Part shown: one piece after another, positions 1-11,160 of the stretch
How the letters are laid out: each line of letters starts with the position of its first letter
How positions within the stretch are numbered: the stretch's first letter is position 1
Origin: Diphasiastrum complanatum
Lineage: Eukaryota > Streptophyta > Lycopodiopsida > Lycopodiales > Lycopodiaceae
DNA length: 64,000 bases
Direction of reading: 5' to 3'
Assembly (NCBI GenBank): GCA_029204225.1
Contig: CM055102.1
Span: 42,559,229 to 42,623,228 of the forward strand
The notes under the pieces: model-generated
The model's input: only the letters and a program-made list of their open reading frames with translations
What the model was told of the DNA's origin: nothing
Database searches by the model: none
Made by a program: the position numbers and the translations under genes

Positions 1-1924
1 TTGGCCGATGAGATTTCAATTGGAAACTCACTAGGCTCTATCTTAACTTCTAAATCTATGAAACCAATGTTAATTAATAACAAAATGCAAAAGATTAAGG
101 CTTCAGTTACTGATAGCATTATGGATGAAGCTGGAAAAATATTAGACACTACATTGCTTCATGGGGCATGTGACTTTTCTAGCATCAGTAGGGAAGCATA
201 TGCAACAATGTTTAAGATGATAAAAGAGGCATTTGCACATGTAAATATTAAAAAGTTTCCAATCCCACGACCATTTCATCTTTTAAAAAAAAGAGACATG
301 TTAAACCATGGTATGCAGACAATACTTGGTAATCCATCTCATATCAATGAAGTGTATTGCTCGAAAGGAGAAAGTCTAGCATATAACAATTCCAACAATT
401 TATTTATTGACATTAATCAGTTATTAACATTCATCATAAATTTTTACGGTATTACAAATGAGAATGTCAATAACAAGTTGATAGTTGTTCTCAAGTTAGA
501 CGAGTCTGAAATTATAAAAGGACAAAAAATGGAAAGAGTCAGTCTCACAATCGTGAATGGAGCACTTTCAAATTCAGAAGACTCAGAAGGCCTCAATTTC
601 AGTGTTCAATCAGAAAATGATATCTGGTGGTTGGCAGCATTTCAGGTATAGTAGTTCCTTTGCATAATAAATAGGGATAATCATTTGAATATGGATTTCA
701 TATCTAAAATCTTCTATGTGTTAATATTATGAGGCTAATCACGTTTTTGTATTCTCTTATAGGTGCTGAAAGAAGACCATAACATTCTCTCATGGATATT
801 TAATAGAACATCATATCCTACCACCTTAAAAAATCACATGGAGGGAGTTCCACTCAATATTCCTGGAATTGGCACTTTCAACATTGAATGGCATTTAGCA
901 GGAGATCTGAAGACATTGAAATGTATGTTCAATGTATCTCATGGCGCTAACTCTAAACACCCTTGTTTGTACTGTATGAAAACAACAAAAGACATGACAA
1001 GGAGTACTGGAATACCAAGAGATCGAGAAGATCCTAATTGGAAACCTGTACTACCGACTCCTCTACAAAATGTTCATATCTGTACATTGCATGCGGAGGT
1101 GCGTATTATAGAAAAACAATATATCTTCACATTGCATGCATGGAATTCCGGGCCAGAGGACTCTGCAAAGGAAGCTATTTCCAGATTAGAGGATGTGTTG
1201 TCCAAAGCAGGCTTACATAAAGGCCACGCTAAAAAAAAAAAATGACAAGTTATCAGATTAAACATGAAATATTCCATGCAAGCCGAGCATTGGAGGACCT
1301 AATCAAATTATTCTGGCAAACAATCTAAGGTTCAATACACGGTTTGGAAAGAAATTATTGCAGCAACTCAAGATTTCGAAGAAGAAGGTTCTACTCATAT
1401 ACACAAAGTAGAAGTTTGGAAAAACTTAGACAACATGGTGAAATACTTGAGAAAAGATAAACTTTCAAATACTGATGTTCAAATGATACAGAAAACAACC
1501 AATGAATTTGTGGATGCAGTTCAGAGTGCATGGGGTGTTGATCATATAACACATTATATGGTAAGATTTTGATTTTACACTAAGATAGACAAATATGTAC
1601 AATTAAATTAGATACTTCTGGTACTGATTTAGATTATGTTTTTATGACATGTAGCACATATTACGACATCATTTGACATTCTTTGCAAGAAATAGTGGAA
1701 GTCTTAGCTTATGGTCATCGCAAGGAATGGAAAAATCTCATTGGCAAGCAAGAGCGGCATTTCATAAAAGTACACAACATGGCGGGACTAGCACAAAAAA
1801 CAGCTATATACTGCAACTTTTTCAATGGTTTTACAAAAGAATTCAAAATTGTCATAATACAAAATTAATGGATTATAAAAAATTTCAAAAAGCATGCAAA
1901 TTTATACAAGCCAGTAGGCTATAG
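1..1924 (+). pseudogene. Transposase-like multi-exon gene, 5' end outside window, frame-disrupted
   Basis: The reading frame is open from the left edge. Exon 1 runs to 645, then a 117-bp GT-AG intron (646-762, phase 0). Exon 2 starts at 763 and carries a CLYC motif and the stretch LHAEVRIIEK. A third coding stretch ends at 1560, followed by a 94-bp GT-AG intron (1561-1654, phase 0). The last exon is 1655-1924, beginning HILRHH and containing SSQGMEKSHW. The order (GDLK-CxxC, LHAEVR, late HILRHH, GSL-SSQGxEKxH) is what I remember of a transposase-like hypothetical protein family in some animal and plant genomes; that assignment is recollection, not a search. A 12-base A run (1231-1242) is followed by a stop at 1243, and the frame is only recovered near 1310, so this copy is probably dead. 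It converges on the minus-strand gene ending at 2089, 165 bp away. Confidence 0.5.
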
Positions 1925-2088
1925 ACACACAATAAAATTTTGTATATTAAATAAAAATATTTACAAAGTACAATTCAGCAGTATCTAATCTGCTTCCGAT
2001 ATTTTTTCCAATGAAAGTTGCAACTTAGAATCATACAACAATTTTCTTCTTTCGTATGGATCCAATAGCTCATAGTTTTCATGCTTAC

Positions 2089-3502
2089 TCAATCAACGTA
2101 AGCAGCATACACTGCAAAATGAGATGATATGAGCATGGAATTCATTGGTCCATATCCTAAAATTTTAACCGCAATAATTTTCTTTACAAAAATTATTTTA
2201 TGCACCTTATTAAAATTATGTCCTCCAAGAAAATGAGACAGTGCCTTGATTGCCATAATCATAGTTTCACCATGTTGATGAAACTTTGAATGGGCAACAC
2301 TTATCTCATTATTCTTGAAGGACTTTAGATAGTGCCCGAGTGCATGATCTCTTGAAAATTCTCCCGCAGAGGATCTCTGCCCTCCTCGACGAATTGCGAA
2401 ATCATCAAGGACAATTCTTTTCTGAAATGATAAAAAACAAAGTAAGCTCCAGTATATAATTTGACATAACAAATCTACTAGTACTTGATAAGAGACAAAA
2501 ACTTACGCATTCGGCTTTGTCTTCTCTGATTACTGTCTCTCCATCAATATTATGTCCACCTTTTGAAGTCAATATTGTTGGTGAATAGACAATTGGCTGT
2601 GGAAAACCAAGTTGACTTTGGATTCTAAGAAACTCCTCCTCAGAAGGTAGATCATCTTCTTTGTTGTGCATTTCCTCCATAGCCATTTTCAAGCAATCTT
2701 TCCCTAAATAAAACTTATCATTATGTACATCGTCAACACCAGGGAGAAGATCATCAGCATCAAAATCAATTATATCCGAAAATTCATCAAGCTCTTTGCT
2801 CAAAATGCAAAGAGTCTCAGCTTCAGTGAAGTCAAAAAGATCCGATATATCCGATATTCTCAAAAAGAAATTATTATCTATATTATAAGTAGGCAAAGTG
2901 ATCAAAGATTTATCATTAGGAGAAAGGGTAGTGGGTTTTCTAGGGCCTATAAAAGTAGCCCTATTTCGAGCAGGATCAAAATCAGAACAATCATCTAAAT
3001 TAACACTCATGTCAATAAAAAAGATATCTATATCTACAATCTTTGACTTTTCAGACTTTGTACCACTAGAAGAAGCTGTTTCAGAAGTGGAGGGCAAAGA
3101 GTCCGAATTGTCAAAAATATTTAACAAAAGAAAAAAAACAAAAGCAGACTGAAAATCAACAAATCTACATTTTTTATTATGAATCGGGCACTCATCTACA
3201 GACTTGAAATCATTATGTAACTTGGTAAACATTATGTCAAGCTTAGCTTTGTAGATATGCTTGTCGAGTGCCACCAAGTCTTGACAATGAATCATGTCTT
3301 TATTCTGAGACCTGAATAACGGAGTACTGAGCAGAGACTTAAATCTGAGATATATCTCAGAAAATGCCTCCACACCAGGGCCCTCAGTTATAGAAGGTAG
3401 AATAAAAAGAAAAGGAGAAAAAAGAGATTTGAAATAGTCCAACCTATCAGTAATACCAAATTCATTAAAAAAAGAAAGCAAACTGGATTCAAAATTAGAC
3501 AT
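2089..3502 (-). CDS. Unrecognised acidic spliced protein
   Basis: I do not recognise this gene. On the minus strand the frame opens at the ATG at 3502 (MSNFESSLLS) and runs to 2507. There a GTAAGT donor and a TTTCAG acceptor define an 85-bp phase-0 intron (2422-2506). The second exon runs 2421-2089 and ends ...AVYAAYVD. The product would be about 440 residues: a hydrophobic N-terminal third, a Ser-rich and strongly Asp/Glu-rich middle, and a basic C-terminal exon (KRIVLDDFAIRRGGQ). A start 17 codons upstream (3553) is possible, as is an upstream exon. The preserved frame across a clean intron argues for a real or recently active gene. It lies tail to tail with the transposase-like gene, so it may be a partner ORF of the same element, but that is inference. 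Confidence 0.4.
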
Positions 3503-4068
3503 TTTAAACAAAAATAATAGAACTGAAGCTCCAAATATCGCTCTCAGACGCAAACCCCAGGTCAGACAAGCACGTCAAGGCAACATTCGCTCGAGAGAGA
3601 TATTGCAAGCTGGAGTATCGGATCCGAGCGCAAGAACAACGAGCAAGAAAGAAAAGGGATACGAAATGCGCTTGAATGCGCTACCGAAGGATGCAGTATC
3701 GGATCCAGGCGCATAATAGTCAACGAGACGTAATGAGAGCAAGCGGCGCGCTTGAAATCGATATCCGGCAAAGAAATCGTGGATGTAGTTTAGACTCCAA
3801 TCTTCTTCCACCTCAACACATGTCAAAACGACATCATTGTACATAATTTCAATATTTTTTCGTTTTGAATGTCCACTGGCTTCCAAGTCTTGATCGAGTG
3901 GCACCCATTTACCTTTATTTTTTTTTCGATCTTTGATAATGGAAGCATAAGCTCAACATTTGTTTTTCAATTTGATAACGGAAGCACATGGAAGACATTT
4001 TAATTCTGCATTCTATTTCTCCATCTGATCTTTTGTCCTAGCCTTCATCCATAAGTTCAGATAATAAT
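3503..4068. other. No convincing gene
   Basis: A 109-codon minus-strand frame (3904-3575) is open but shows no motif or splice support. The first 300 bases are GC-richer and contain repeats of a GCGCTTGAA/GGATCCGAGCGC type; the rest is AT-rich. Confidence 0.4.
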
Positions 4069-5020
4069 CTATCTGATAAGTTCTTGCATACAAACATTGT
4101 TGGGGTTTTGTGTACATTGACACTTGAAAAGAAATCCACAAATATATTCAAGGAAATAAACCAACTCAATCTGACTGTTTTTGATCCCGTGCTCATTTTT
4201 AATGAATTTTTTTACATCATTATATATCTTGCAACGAAATGATTCTGAAACTGTAGCATCCGGTGCAATCCATTCATCACTTTCAAAGCTAGGTAATGGA
4301 ATTGGTACTATTTGTCCAAAATTTCCTTTTGTATCAGGAATGTACATTGATTCATAAAAAAAAGATTCCACTATCAGCTAGATCTTTTGCAGTTCTACCT
4401 CGATATTGCAGCTGTCCAATATCAGTGTGAATAACATCTAGCACACCTGCTAAAGATCCACTCGGCTCCCATTCATTTATGTTGGATGGATATAAATCTG
4501 CAAGAGAAAAATGATCAGATTGGCAAGTTTACTATTAGATATTTATGAATGACAAAAATCAAAGTATCAAAAATATCAATACTCACAGTTGCTTTTTTTG
4601 TGATCCTGACGGTTGAATCCTTGCACATTTATCTCTGAATGCATATATGTTGGACTAGAATTTCAGAAATAGATTTTTCTACTCATGATGTTCTGAAATC
4701 CAAAATTTTGGCCTTCCAATAAGATCAAAATAATAGTTTTGACCATTTCCTTTTTCAAAATGCTACTCTTGATGATGGATGCATCAAAACCCAAGAGTTT
4801 TTTGAATATTTTCTTGGCACCCATAATCCATTATCATCTGTCTCGTTGAATAGAAGCACATAGTCGATTGAGGAGCACGGCTTCCTTGATGGTGCCATTC
4901 GTAATCTGCATGCAAAAATATGAAACAATGAACTATGAATCTGAAAATTTGCATAGACAAAAAGCCATGAATCTGAGAAAAAGTGTTGGCGAAAATTTGA
5001 AACACTGATCTATTTGGCGC
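4069..5020 (-). pseudogene. Decayed multi-exon gene, product unknown
   Basis: The minus strand carries coding-like blocks with splice signals. A block read leftward from a CTCTTGCAG acceptor near 4500 encodes SNINEWEPSG and VLDVIHTDIG. It slips frame at an A run (4360-4367) into a 90-residue frame (YIPDTKGNFGQ, SFRCKIYNDVKKF) that stops at 4069. Upstream, a block ending at a GTGAGT donor near 4586 and a further block with a CATGCAG acceptor near 4910 (SSIDYVLLFNETDDNG) contain several stops. The gene reads in the same direction as the acidic gene at 2089-3502 and may belong to the same mobile element or host locus. No domain is recognised. Confidence 0.35.
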
Positions 5021-6012
5021 CACAAATTAGCTCTGGTTATCCCTGTTAACCATGGTTTGACAATGCATATACATTAATGGTACATCAATTTTCTCATCTC
5101 AACCATCTGTCATATTCATTTTCAATATTTTTGGGTCTCTTCGGGCAGTGATGAGCTGGAAGGGTAGGCCTCATCAACCAATAACATTTCCACATGTTGC
5201 CCGACTAAACAACAATATAATTAAAAAGTTTTTATTTTATTTATACATGGAAAATTCTACGTTACGTAGAACCCCGAAGCTAAGGTTTCAATTGGTCCAC
5301 ATGGCAACAAAAATAAGAAAAAAGAATAAAAAAGCATTTTTTTCAAAGGCCCTCGTCGGGCTCTAAGTTTCTCTAATGATCTTTATGACCTCAAGCCATA
5401 ATGGATCTTTGCCAAAAATGGATGTATACAAAAAAAAACAAAGTCACACCTCACAAAAAAAATTTACTCTTCGAAAAGGATGTAGTGATCGTTCCACCAA
5501 GTTCATCTTAGATCTTTCATGGCTTGGCCTAAAGCTTCCTCATCAATTTGTTAAATATTTACTAGGCACAAAGGCACTAAAACGTCCATTTGGATAAGGA
5601 ATGCCTTTGGAACTATGTGCTTGGTTTGGAATGTTGAATATGGATGTTCTCTGGCCCTTTCTTTGTCGTTACCCAATAAGACACACAATGTTGATATTTC
5701 ATTGCTTATCACTTGTCAACAATGTTAGAATTTGATCAAGCATATCAACATTTGTAGGGTAGAATAACCATAAAATTTCAAGATGCCCCTTAAAATAAAA
5801 GTGATGTTCAAGAAAATGAAAAAAGCTATTAGAAACAACTTAGCAATGTTTTACAAAGGAAGTCTAAAAATTCCTTCAAATGAAGTTTTTGGTATTTATA
5901 CAAATAATTTTGCAAATCAAGTGTCCTTGAAGGAGCATATTTTGCACATAGGTATAGAATCAAACCACAATTATTAAGATATCCAACAATGGTTAATCAT
6001 GCGAGGGTGGAT
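5021..6012. other. AT-rich sequence, no gene seen
   Basis: Only short frames without motifs are present. I see no RNA gene, transposon terminus or long repeat. Confidence 0.4.
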
Positions 6013-6137
6013 GATTTGAGCATCCCCGAACCTTGCAATTAGTGGATGGAAGCATTGTCTTGATTTGAGCATCCCTGAACCTTGCAATTAGTGGGTGGAA
6101 GCATTGTCTTGATTTGAGCATCCCCTGACGTTAGAAT
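6013..6137. repeat. 49-bp tandem repeat, about 2.5 copies
   Basis: The unit beginning GATTTGAGCATCCC starts at 6013, 6062 and 6111, so the period is exactly 49 bp. The third copy decays after about 25 bases. Units 1 and 2 differ at two or three positions. Confidence 0.9.
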
Positions 6138-6543
6138 TAGGGTGAGGGCCCCCGAGATTGCCAATGCAATCTAGATGCAAACTAAGCTCCAATATGTGTC
6201 CCTAAACACAGCCAAGTTGGATAGTGGCGTCACTTTGGCTTAGGAGCGGGGCTTGCGTACATGTGGGACGTGGCCTTGCGCGGGCTCAAAATGGGTTTGG
6301 GACATTATGTATGTGCAAAGCCATATATTTGCAAAATTAATTAAAGATGATGTGCCATCAAAAAATGAGTGTGCCACCCCAAAAAAACTGGCCGTCAATG
6401 CAAGGCCCAATTGACGTGTAGACTGTTATACCCACGGGGCCAGGAGGCGTCAAGGCCGTCTCATCTGGATTCAGTGAGTGTGTGAGCGGGACGGAGAAGA
6501 AGACACAAGCAAAAGCAAAAGAAAAACGAAGAGAAAGGTTGGA

Positions 6544-6546
<3 letters not shown>
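6138..6546. other. No gene; GC-richer intergenic sequence
   Basis: The region contains a GC-rich patch around 6200-6300 and no protein-like frame longer than the low-complexity read-through from the neighbouring microsatellite. Confidence 0.35.

Positions 6547-6593
<47 letters not shown>
6547..6593. repeat. (GA)n microsatellite
   Basis: An uninterrupted GA run of about 23 units. It lies about 0.9 kb upstream of the IQD start codon. All ORFs across it are low-complexity artefacts. Confidence 0.97.
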
Positions 6594-6596
<3 letters not shown>

Positions 6597-7497
6597 TCGT
6601 AATATGCGAAGGATCGAGTTCCGAAAATGGATATGACAAGGTTATCGGGATGAGCATCATGTTTTTGCGTGGGGCATATGACAATCCACGGGCGGCCGTG
6701 TGTATCCAAAAACTTTCCATGTACTACTATTTGATTACACTTTTGCCGTAATCAGCAAAATAACATTATAACTTACCATCGTTAATATAATATTTGAATC
6801 TTATGTGGTTAATTATAAGATAGAAGCTCGGAGGTTTTCGGAGGTTTTGGTGATGATTGAGAGATGCATGCTATAGCTACAGGAGCGAGGGGGCAATGCT
6901 TCTGCATAGGGATTGTCCATATAATTGATCTTTTGAATCACTTGTGAAGAAGTGGCAAAATTCATCCCACTTTGCGCTTGTTCATTGAATCGTTCTAGAC
7001 TGAAGGATTTCGAACTGTCGGTGAGATGTGGCCTACAGAATAAAAGGTTTATTTCCCATTTTCTCTGCAGCTGATCTGCTGCAACATTTCAATGGGCAAA
7101 CTTCACAAGGTAGATTTGCGTACGTTGCCTTTGCAGTTTTCTCTTCACGACTTTCATGCAGGAAAGTCTTAGAATCTGATTTTACCGATCAAAGCCTTGA
7201 TGGTGTTCCATCACCCAGAAAGTGACGCACGATTGGGCATCTTACCTTTTAGTCGTTCATGAGCGTCAACAGCAAAGAACGCGCATCGTTACCACTCAAC
7301 ATTCCTAGAGGCTTGAAGGCACAATAAAAAACTCAGGCATGTTTGTTTGTTCTTTCTCATCGTCAGTATAACTCAAGCAACGAACTATTATCTCAAAAAG
7401 TTATCATAAGCATTCATCTTCGTTCCTAAGTGAAGAAGTTCACTTTTTGCATATAAATCTTGCTTAGTACATGGACAGATTCTCAGTCGGAAATACA
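6594..7497 (+). promoter_or_regulatory. Presumed upstream region of the IQD gene
   Basis: This is the intergenic sequence between the GA microsatellite and the IQD start. A TATAAA lies at 7452-7457, only 41 bp before the chosen ATG, so it is at best a weak core-promoter candidate. A 65-codon frame at 7028-7225 has no motif. No conserved element can be proven from one sequence. Confidence 0.25.
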
Positions 7498-9558
7498 ATG
7501 GGTAAAAAAGAGACATGGATCGAAAGCGTGAAAAAAGCTCTGACTCGGTCATCGAAGCCCTCCAGAAATTATCGTGCTGATCACGATTGTAACGTGTCCG
7601 TGGATTCTTTTTTCGATGCCGACCGGAGGACATCGAAAGAAGAAAAAACAGTAAGATGACATTTTACTTCCAGCCATCTTGGAGTCAACAATAAGTTGTA
7701 TACGTAAATGAATGTCGATGTAACTGTTCTTTACTGATGTGATGCGGGTCGTTAAATTTCAGAAAAAAACGGGCAAGGATCAAAAGAAAAAGTGGATCGT
7801 ATTTGGAAGATCATCACGTGATCGAAATTCGAGAAGTGGATTAATGCAGCCGCCCGAGTCTAGAGATCTGCCATTATTTTTTGCTAGCAGTCAGGGTGAG
7901 GATGAGCAGAACCAGCGAGCTTTCGCAGTGGCTGCTGCAGCTGCTTCAGCGGCGCATGCAGCAATTGCTGCTGCACAAGCTGCTACTGCCATTGTGAGAC
8001 TCAGGGCCTCGTACTACGAGGACAAAACTATGGCTGACCGTGAAGCAATGAAGATTCAAGCTGCCTTTCGAGGTTATCTGGTCAGTAACTAGGAGATTCT
8101 TTTGTTAAACTCTTTACGATCACTTTCTCAAATTTCTTGATAATCAGCTGCAATTATCGTAAAACTTATGAATAGTGCTTCTGAATCAATGCATGTGAAG
8201 GCCAGGAGAGCTTTGCGTGCTCTGAAAGGGCTGGTCAGGTTACAAGCACTGGTGAGAGGGCACGCAGTGCGGCAGCAGGCAGCCTTGACTTTGCGCTGTA
8301 TACAAGCGCTTGTGAAAGTGCAAGCACTAGTTCGTGGCAGACTCGTTCGCAACTCTGAAGTAGGTCAGGTGGTGAAAAACCATCTGTGGAGGACCCGGCG
8401 ACAGAGTATGAAACATCTAAGGAGATCTGCTGTGAGTGTCAAATTAACAACGTATTTTCCTGTAATGACTAGCATGCCTTATGTCATCATTGCTTATATC
8501 GTGAGTGGTGTCGAATCTTTGAGGCCGTCATTGATCGTGCATGCGCATACTGCAGTCCAGTCTAGATCATGCTCAAGATAGTTGGAAAAGGCACTATCGC
8601 TCGGAGGAAGCTGCAATGAAGAAGCTTGCAATGGCAGTCACGCACACCTCCTCTCGCCTAGTAAGTTATAATATTGACGAAATTATTCAGCTTAAGGATG
8701 GAATTACTTGTTATCAGATTATTTCGAGCTCGATAAACTTATGCTGCTTTCTTTTATACCCTGAAGTTGCAAGCACCTTCAAGAAAACGCTCGTCGATGG
8801 TTATCGACATCGATCCTGGTCAACCTCATTGGGGATGGAATTGGCTGGACCGATGGATGGCTGTCCGCCCTTGGGAAATTTCAAAGAAGGAATCATCCAG
8901 GTTCCGTCTTATAACCAAAGATGTTAAGATCCAAGAATCCAAGAATGCTTGGAAAAAGGAAAAATTGTACGTCCATAATCAAGTAAACGCGATATCAAAC
9001 CAATCCTCAAATTTGCTACAAACGTTATCTCATAGCCATCGCAGTCCTTCACATACGCTGCCAATGAAGGTAGAGCAATCACAAATTAAACACGTGATTG
9101 ATCAAAGCTATCAAACACAAGCAACCTCAAGTTTCATTTCTCAGTCGAGAAATCTTGAAGATCTAGAATTTTTTGTCCCGTCAGCCAGGACTGCTGCTAC
9201 TTCTACCAGCTTTGCCAGATCGAGCACCGCTCCTAATTCAGGTTTTGCTAGATTTGATAAATCATATGCAGGAGCGACGTTTCACCCAAGAGATGATGAA
9301 AGTATCTTCCATTTGCACTCATCAATGCCCAATTACATGGCACTTACCAAATCTGCAAGGGCAAAGGTTCGTTCCGTGAGCACTTCTCCAAGAGAGAGAC
9401 CTGGCACCCCTGAAAGGGACACCATCGTGGGATCAGCATCTGCAAGAAAAAGGTTGTCATTCTCAAGGTCAGATTCACCTCAGAGAAGCCATTCTGGTCA
9501 ACTTGTGAAAGGAGGAGGAGAAGCACCAGCAATAGGAGCATACATATTTCGGACCTAG
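7498..9558 (+). CDS. IQD: IQ67-domain (IQD) calmodulin-binding protein, five exons
   Basis: Exons are 7498-7650, 7763-8080, 8201-8431, 8556-8660 and 8767-9558, all phase 0, with GT-AG introns (donors GTAAGA, GTCAGT, GTGAGT, GTAAGT). The product is 532 residues. The start MGKKETW is the usual IQD N terminus; an in-frame ATG at 7471 would add nine residues. IQ motifs (IQAAFRGYL, then [19 protein letters not shown]) form the IQ67 domain at about 147-213, split by the intron that IQD genes characteristically have inside the first IQ motif. Residues 290-306 carry the conserved [10 protein letters not shown] segment, and about 440-515 form a DUF4005-like tail ([13 protein letters not shown]). An Ala-rich helix precedes the IQ domain. 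IQD proteins bind calmodulin and act as scaffolds at microtubules, the plasma membrane or the nucleus. All frames are intact, so this is probably a functional host gene. Confidence 0.93.
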
Positions 9559-9667
9559 GTCCGACATCCAATTTCCACTTGTATGTGCCTCACACCCTGC
9601 TACAACAATTTTCCCACGCCACCATTGTCAGTATCACCATCATGATCACCACGGCTGATGGCTGAAA

Positions 9668-9673
9668 AATAAA
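9668..9673 (+). terminator. Candidate polyadenylation signal of the IQD gene
   Basis: An AATAAA hexamer lies 110 bp after the IQD stop codon, a normal 3' UTR distance. Plant signals are loose, so other sites are possible. Confidence 0.45.
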
Positions 9674-9857
9674 TCGTGTGTACTTCCATTACAGCAGCTG
9701 TTCAAATTCTGAGTAAGTATAATGAGCTAGGGATTTGTACTAGCTTTATTCACTCACCATGGCCACATCCAAACAGGATATGCTTTATTAAAATTAATTA
9801 ATGTCATTTGATACAATTTTAATTGTCACATTCTTCTTTTACTCCCTGACAATCTTA

Positions 9858-10160
9858 CATTGTTCTCTTGGAGATGCCAACGATTTGAGATCTAAGAATC
9901 ATCGTGGAAACAATACAGATTCTTTTATCATACCCATATTCAGCGTTCTTCCTTTACCTCTTGCATATTACATTGTTCTCTTGGAGATGCCAAGAATTTG
10001 AGATTTGAGAATCATAGTGGATAGATTGATTCTTTAATCATAGATATTCTTCTTTTGGTCCTTAGTAATTCTACATCGTTCTCTTGGAGATGCCAGTAAT
10101 AATCTGAGATCTAGAGGTTGTAGATATGATGATTCTTTTATCATACCTATCAATTCGTTA
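9858..10160. repeat. Three diverged direct repeats, about 105-bp period
   Basis: The motif ACAT(T/C)GTTCTCTTGGAGATGCC starts at 9858, 9970 and 10073. Each is followed by a related GATTTGAGA...GATTCTTTTATCATA block. The spacings are 112 and 103 bp, so the copies have drifted by indels. Confidence 0.85.
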
Positions 10161-11160
10161 CCTTAAATAGTTATCTATGTCCTTGTGAGTGTTATTTGCA
10201 AATTATTTTAAGTTTTTACAAAAAGACTTTAACATACTTATAGTTTTCTCCATCGAGATAATATATAAACTCCAATGTTCATTGCAAAAGTACTATACAA
10301 TCATAGCATATATATGCAATCATTGTTACTAAGCGATGAGAATTGAGACTATTAAATAAAAATCTAAGGAGCTTTACATAAATACGCACTTTGATTGATA
10401 TGGCACCATGTTGAGATCCATTACTAGAGAACATTCATCAATCAGGCATTGGGATGAGATGTGATTCTCTTTCTTGACGGAAGTAGAGAAAATGAACTGG
10501 GAAAGAATAACTCCCCTCTTGAGTCATTTGCAATGGAGGATCGCAAAAGGCATAATCCTAATTTGACAATCAAATCAATTATTGATGTCTTTCTATCTTT
10601 TGATTATTGACAAATAGAAACCTCAAATCTCAAATGACATAGTCGATTTCATTGATTCTAATAAGAAAAAGCATACCTATATTATTTTGTATGTTTTTCT
10701 CATATTTGAGATAATTATCAAAATCTATGAATGATTTGGAAATAGTGAAATAGAAGGGGGAATGAATGTCAAGAATTTTATTTATTAAAGACCCCTATTT
10801 TTTTTTGAATATATAAACAAGCTGATCAAAAATTTAAGGTGTTGTACCAAATGCATGATTTTTTTCAAGATTAGGAGGGAATGATGGAGCTAAAGGGCCA
10901 AATTTCTACATCAAATTTTCTATGGAACTTTTTCCTTACATTGTGTACTTATCTTGAGGACCTTCTGCTTGTGAAGTCTCTTTGGATGATTGGTCCTACT
11001 AACTAGAGTCTCTCTTCTAGTAGATGACTCTCCTTTATGAAGCTTGCGCCTAAGTTTGTGCAATAACTGAAAATCTCTAGGCATTATCTTAATGCACTTT
11101 GTATGTATAGCTAAGAAAAATGAATTTTCACAAAGGAGATGAAACAAAATGGTCTAGATC
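10161..11160. other. AT-rich sequence, no gene seen
   Basis: Only short frames occur. I see no element terminus, although the gypsy remnant to the right is 5'-truncated somewhere near 11160. Confidence 0.4.

Noticed and set aside
6358-6720. Minus-strand frames with long Leu-Ser runs, and plus-strand Arg-Glu runs, over the GA tract
   Set aside because: They are translations of a dinucleotide repeat and have no other coding evidence.
7452-7457. TATAAA just before the IQD start as the core promoter
   Set aside because: Only 14 bp from the first possible ATG and 41 bp from the preferred one, leaving little or no 5' UTR; kept only as a weak candidate.
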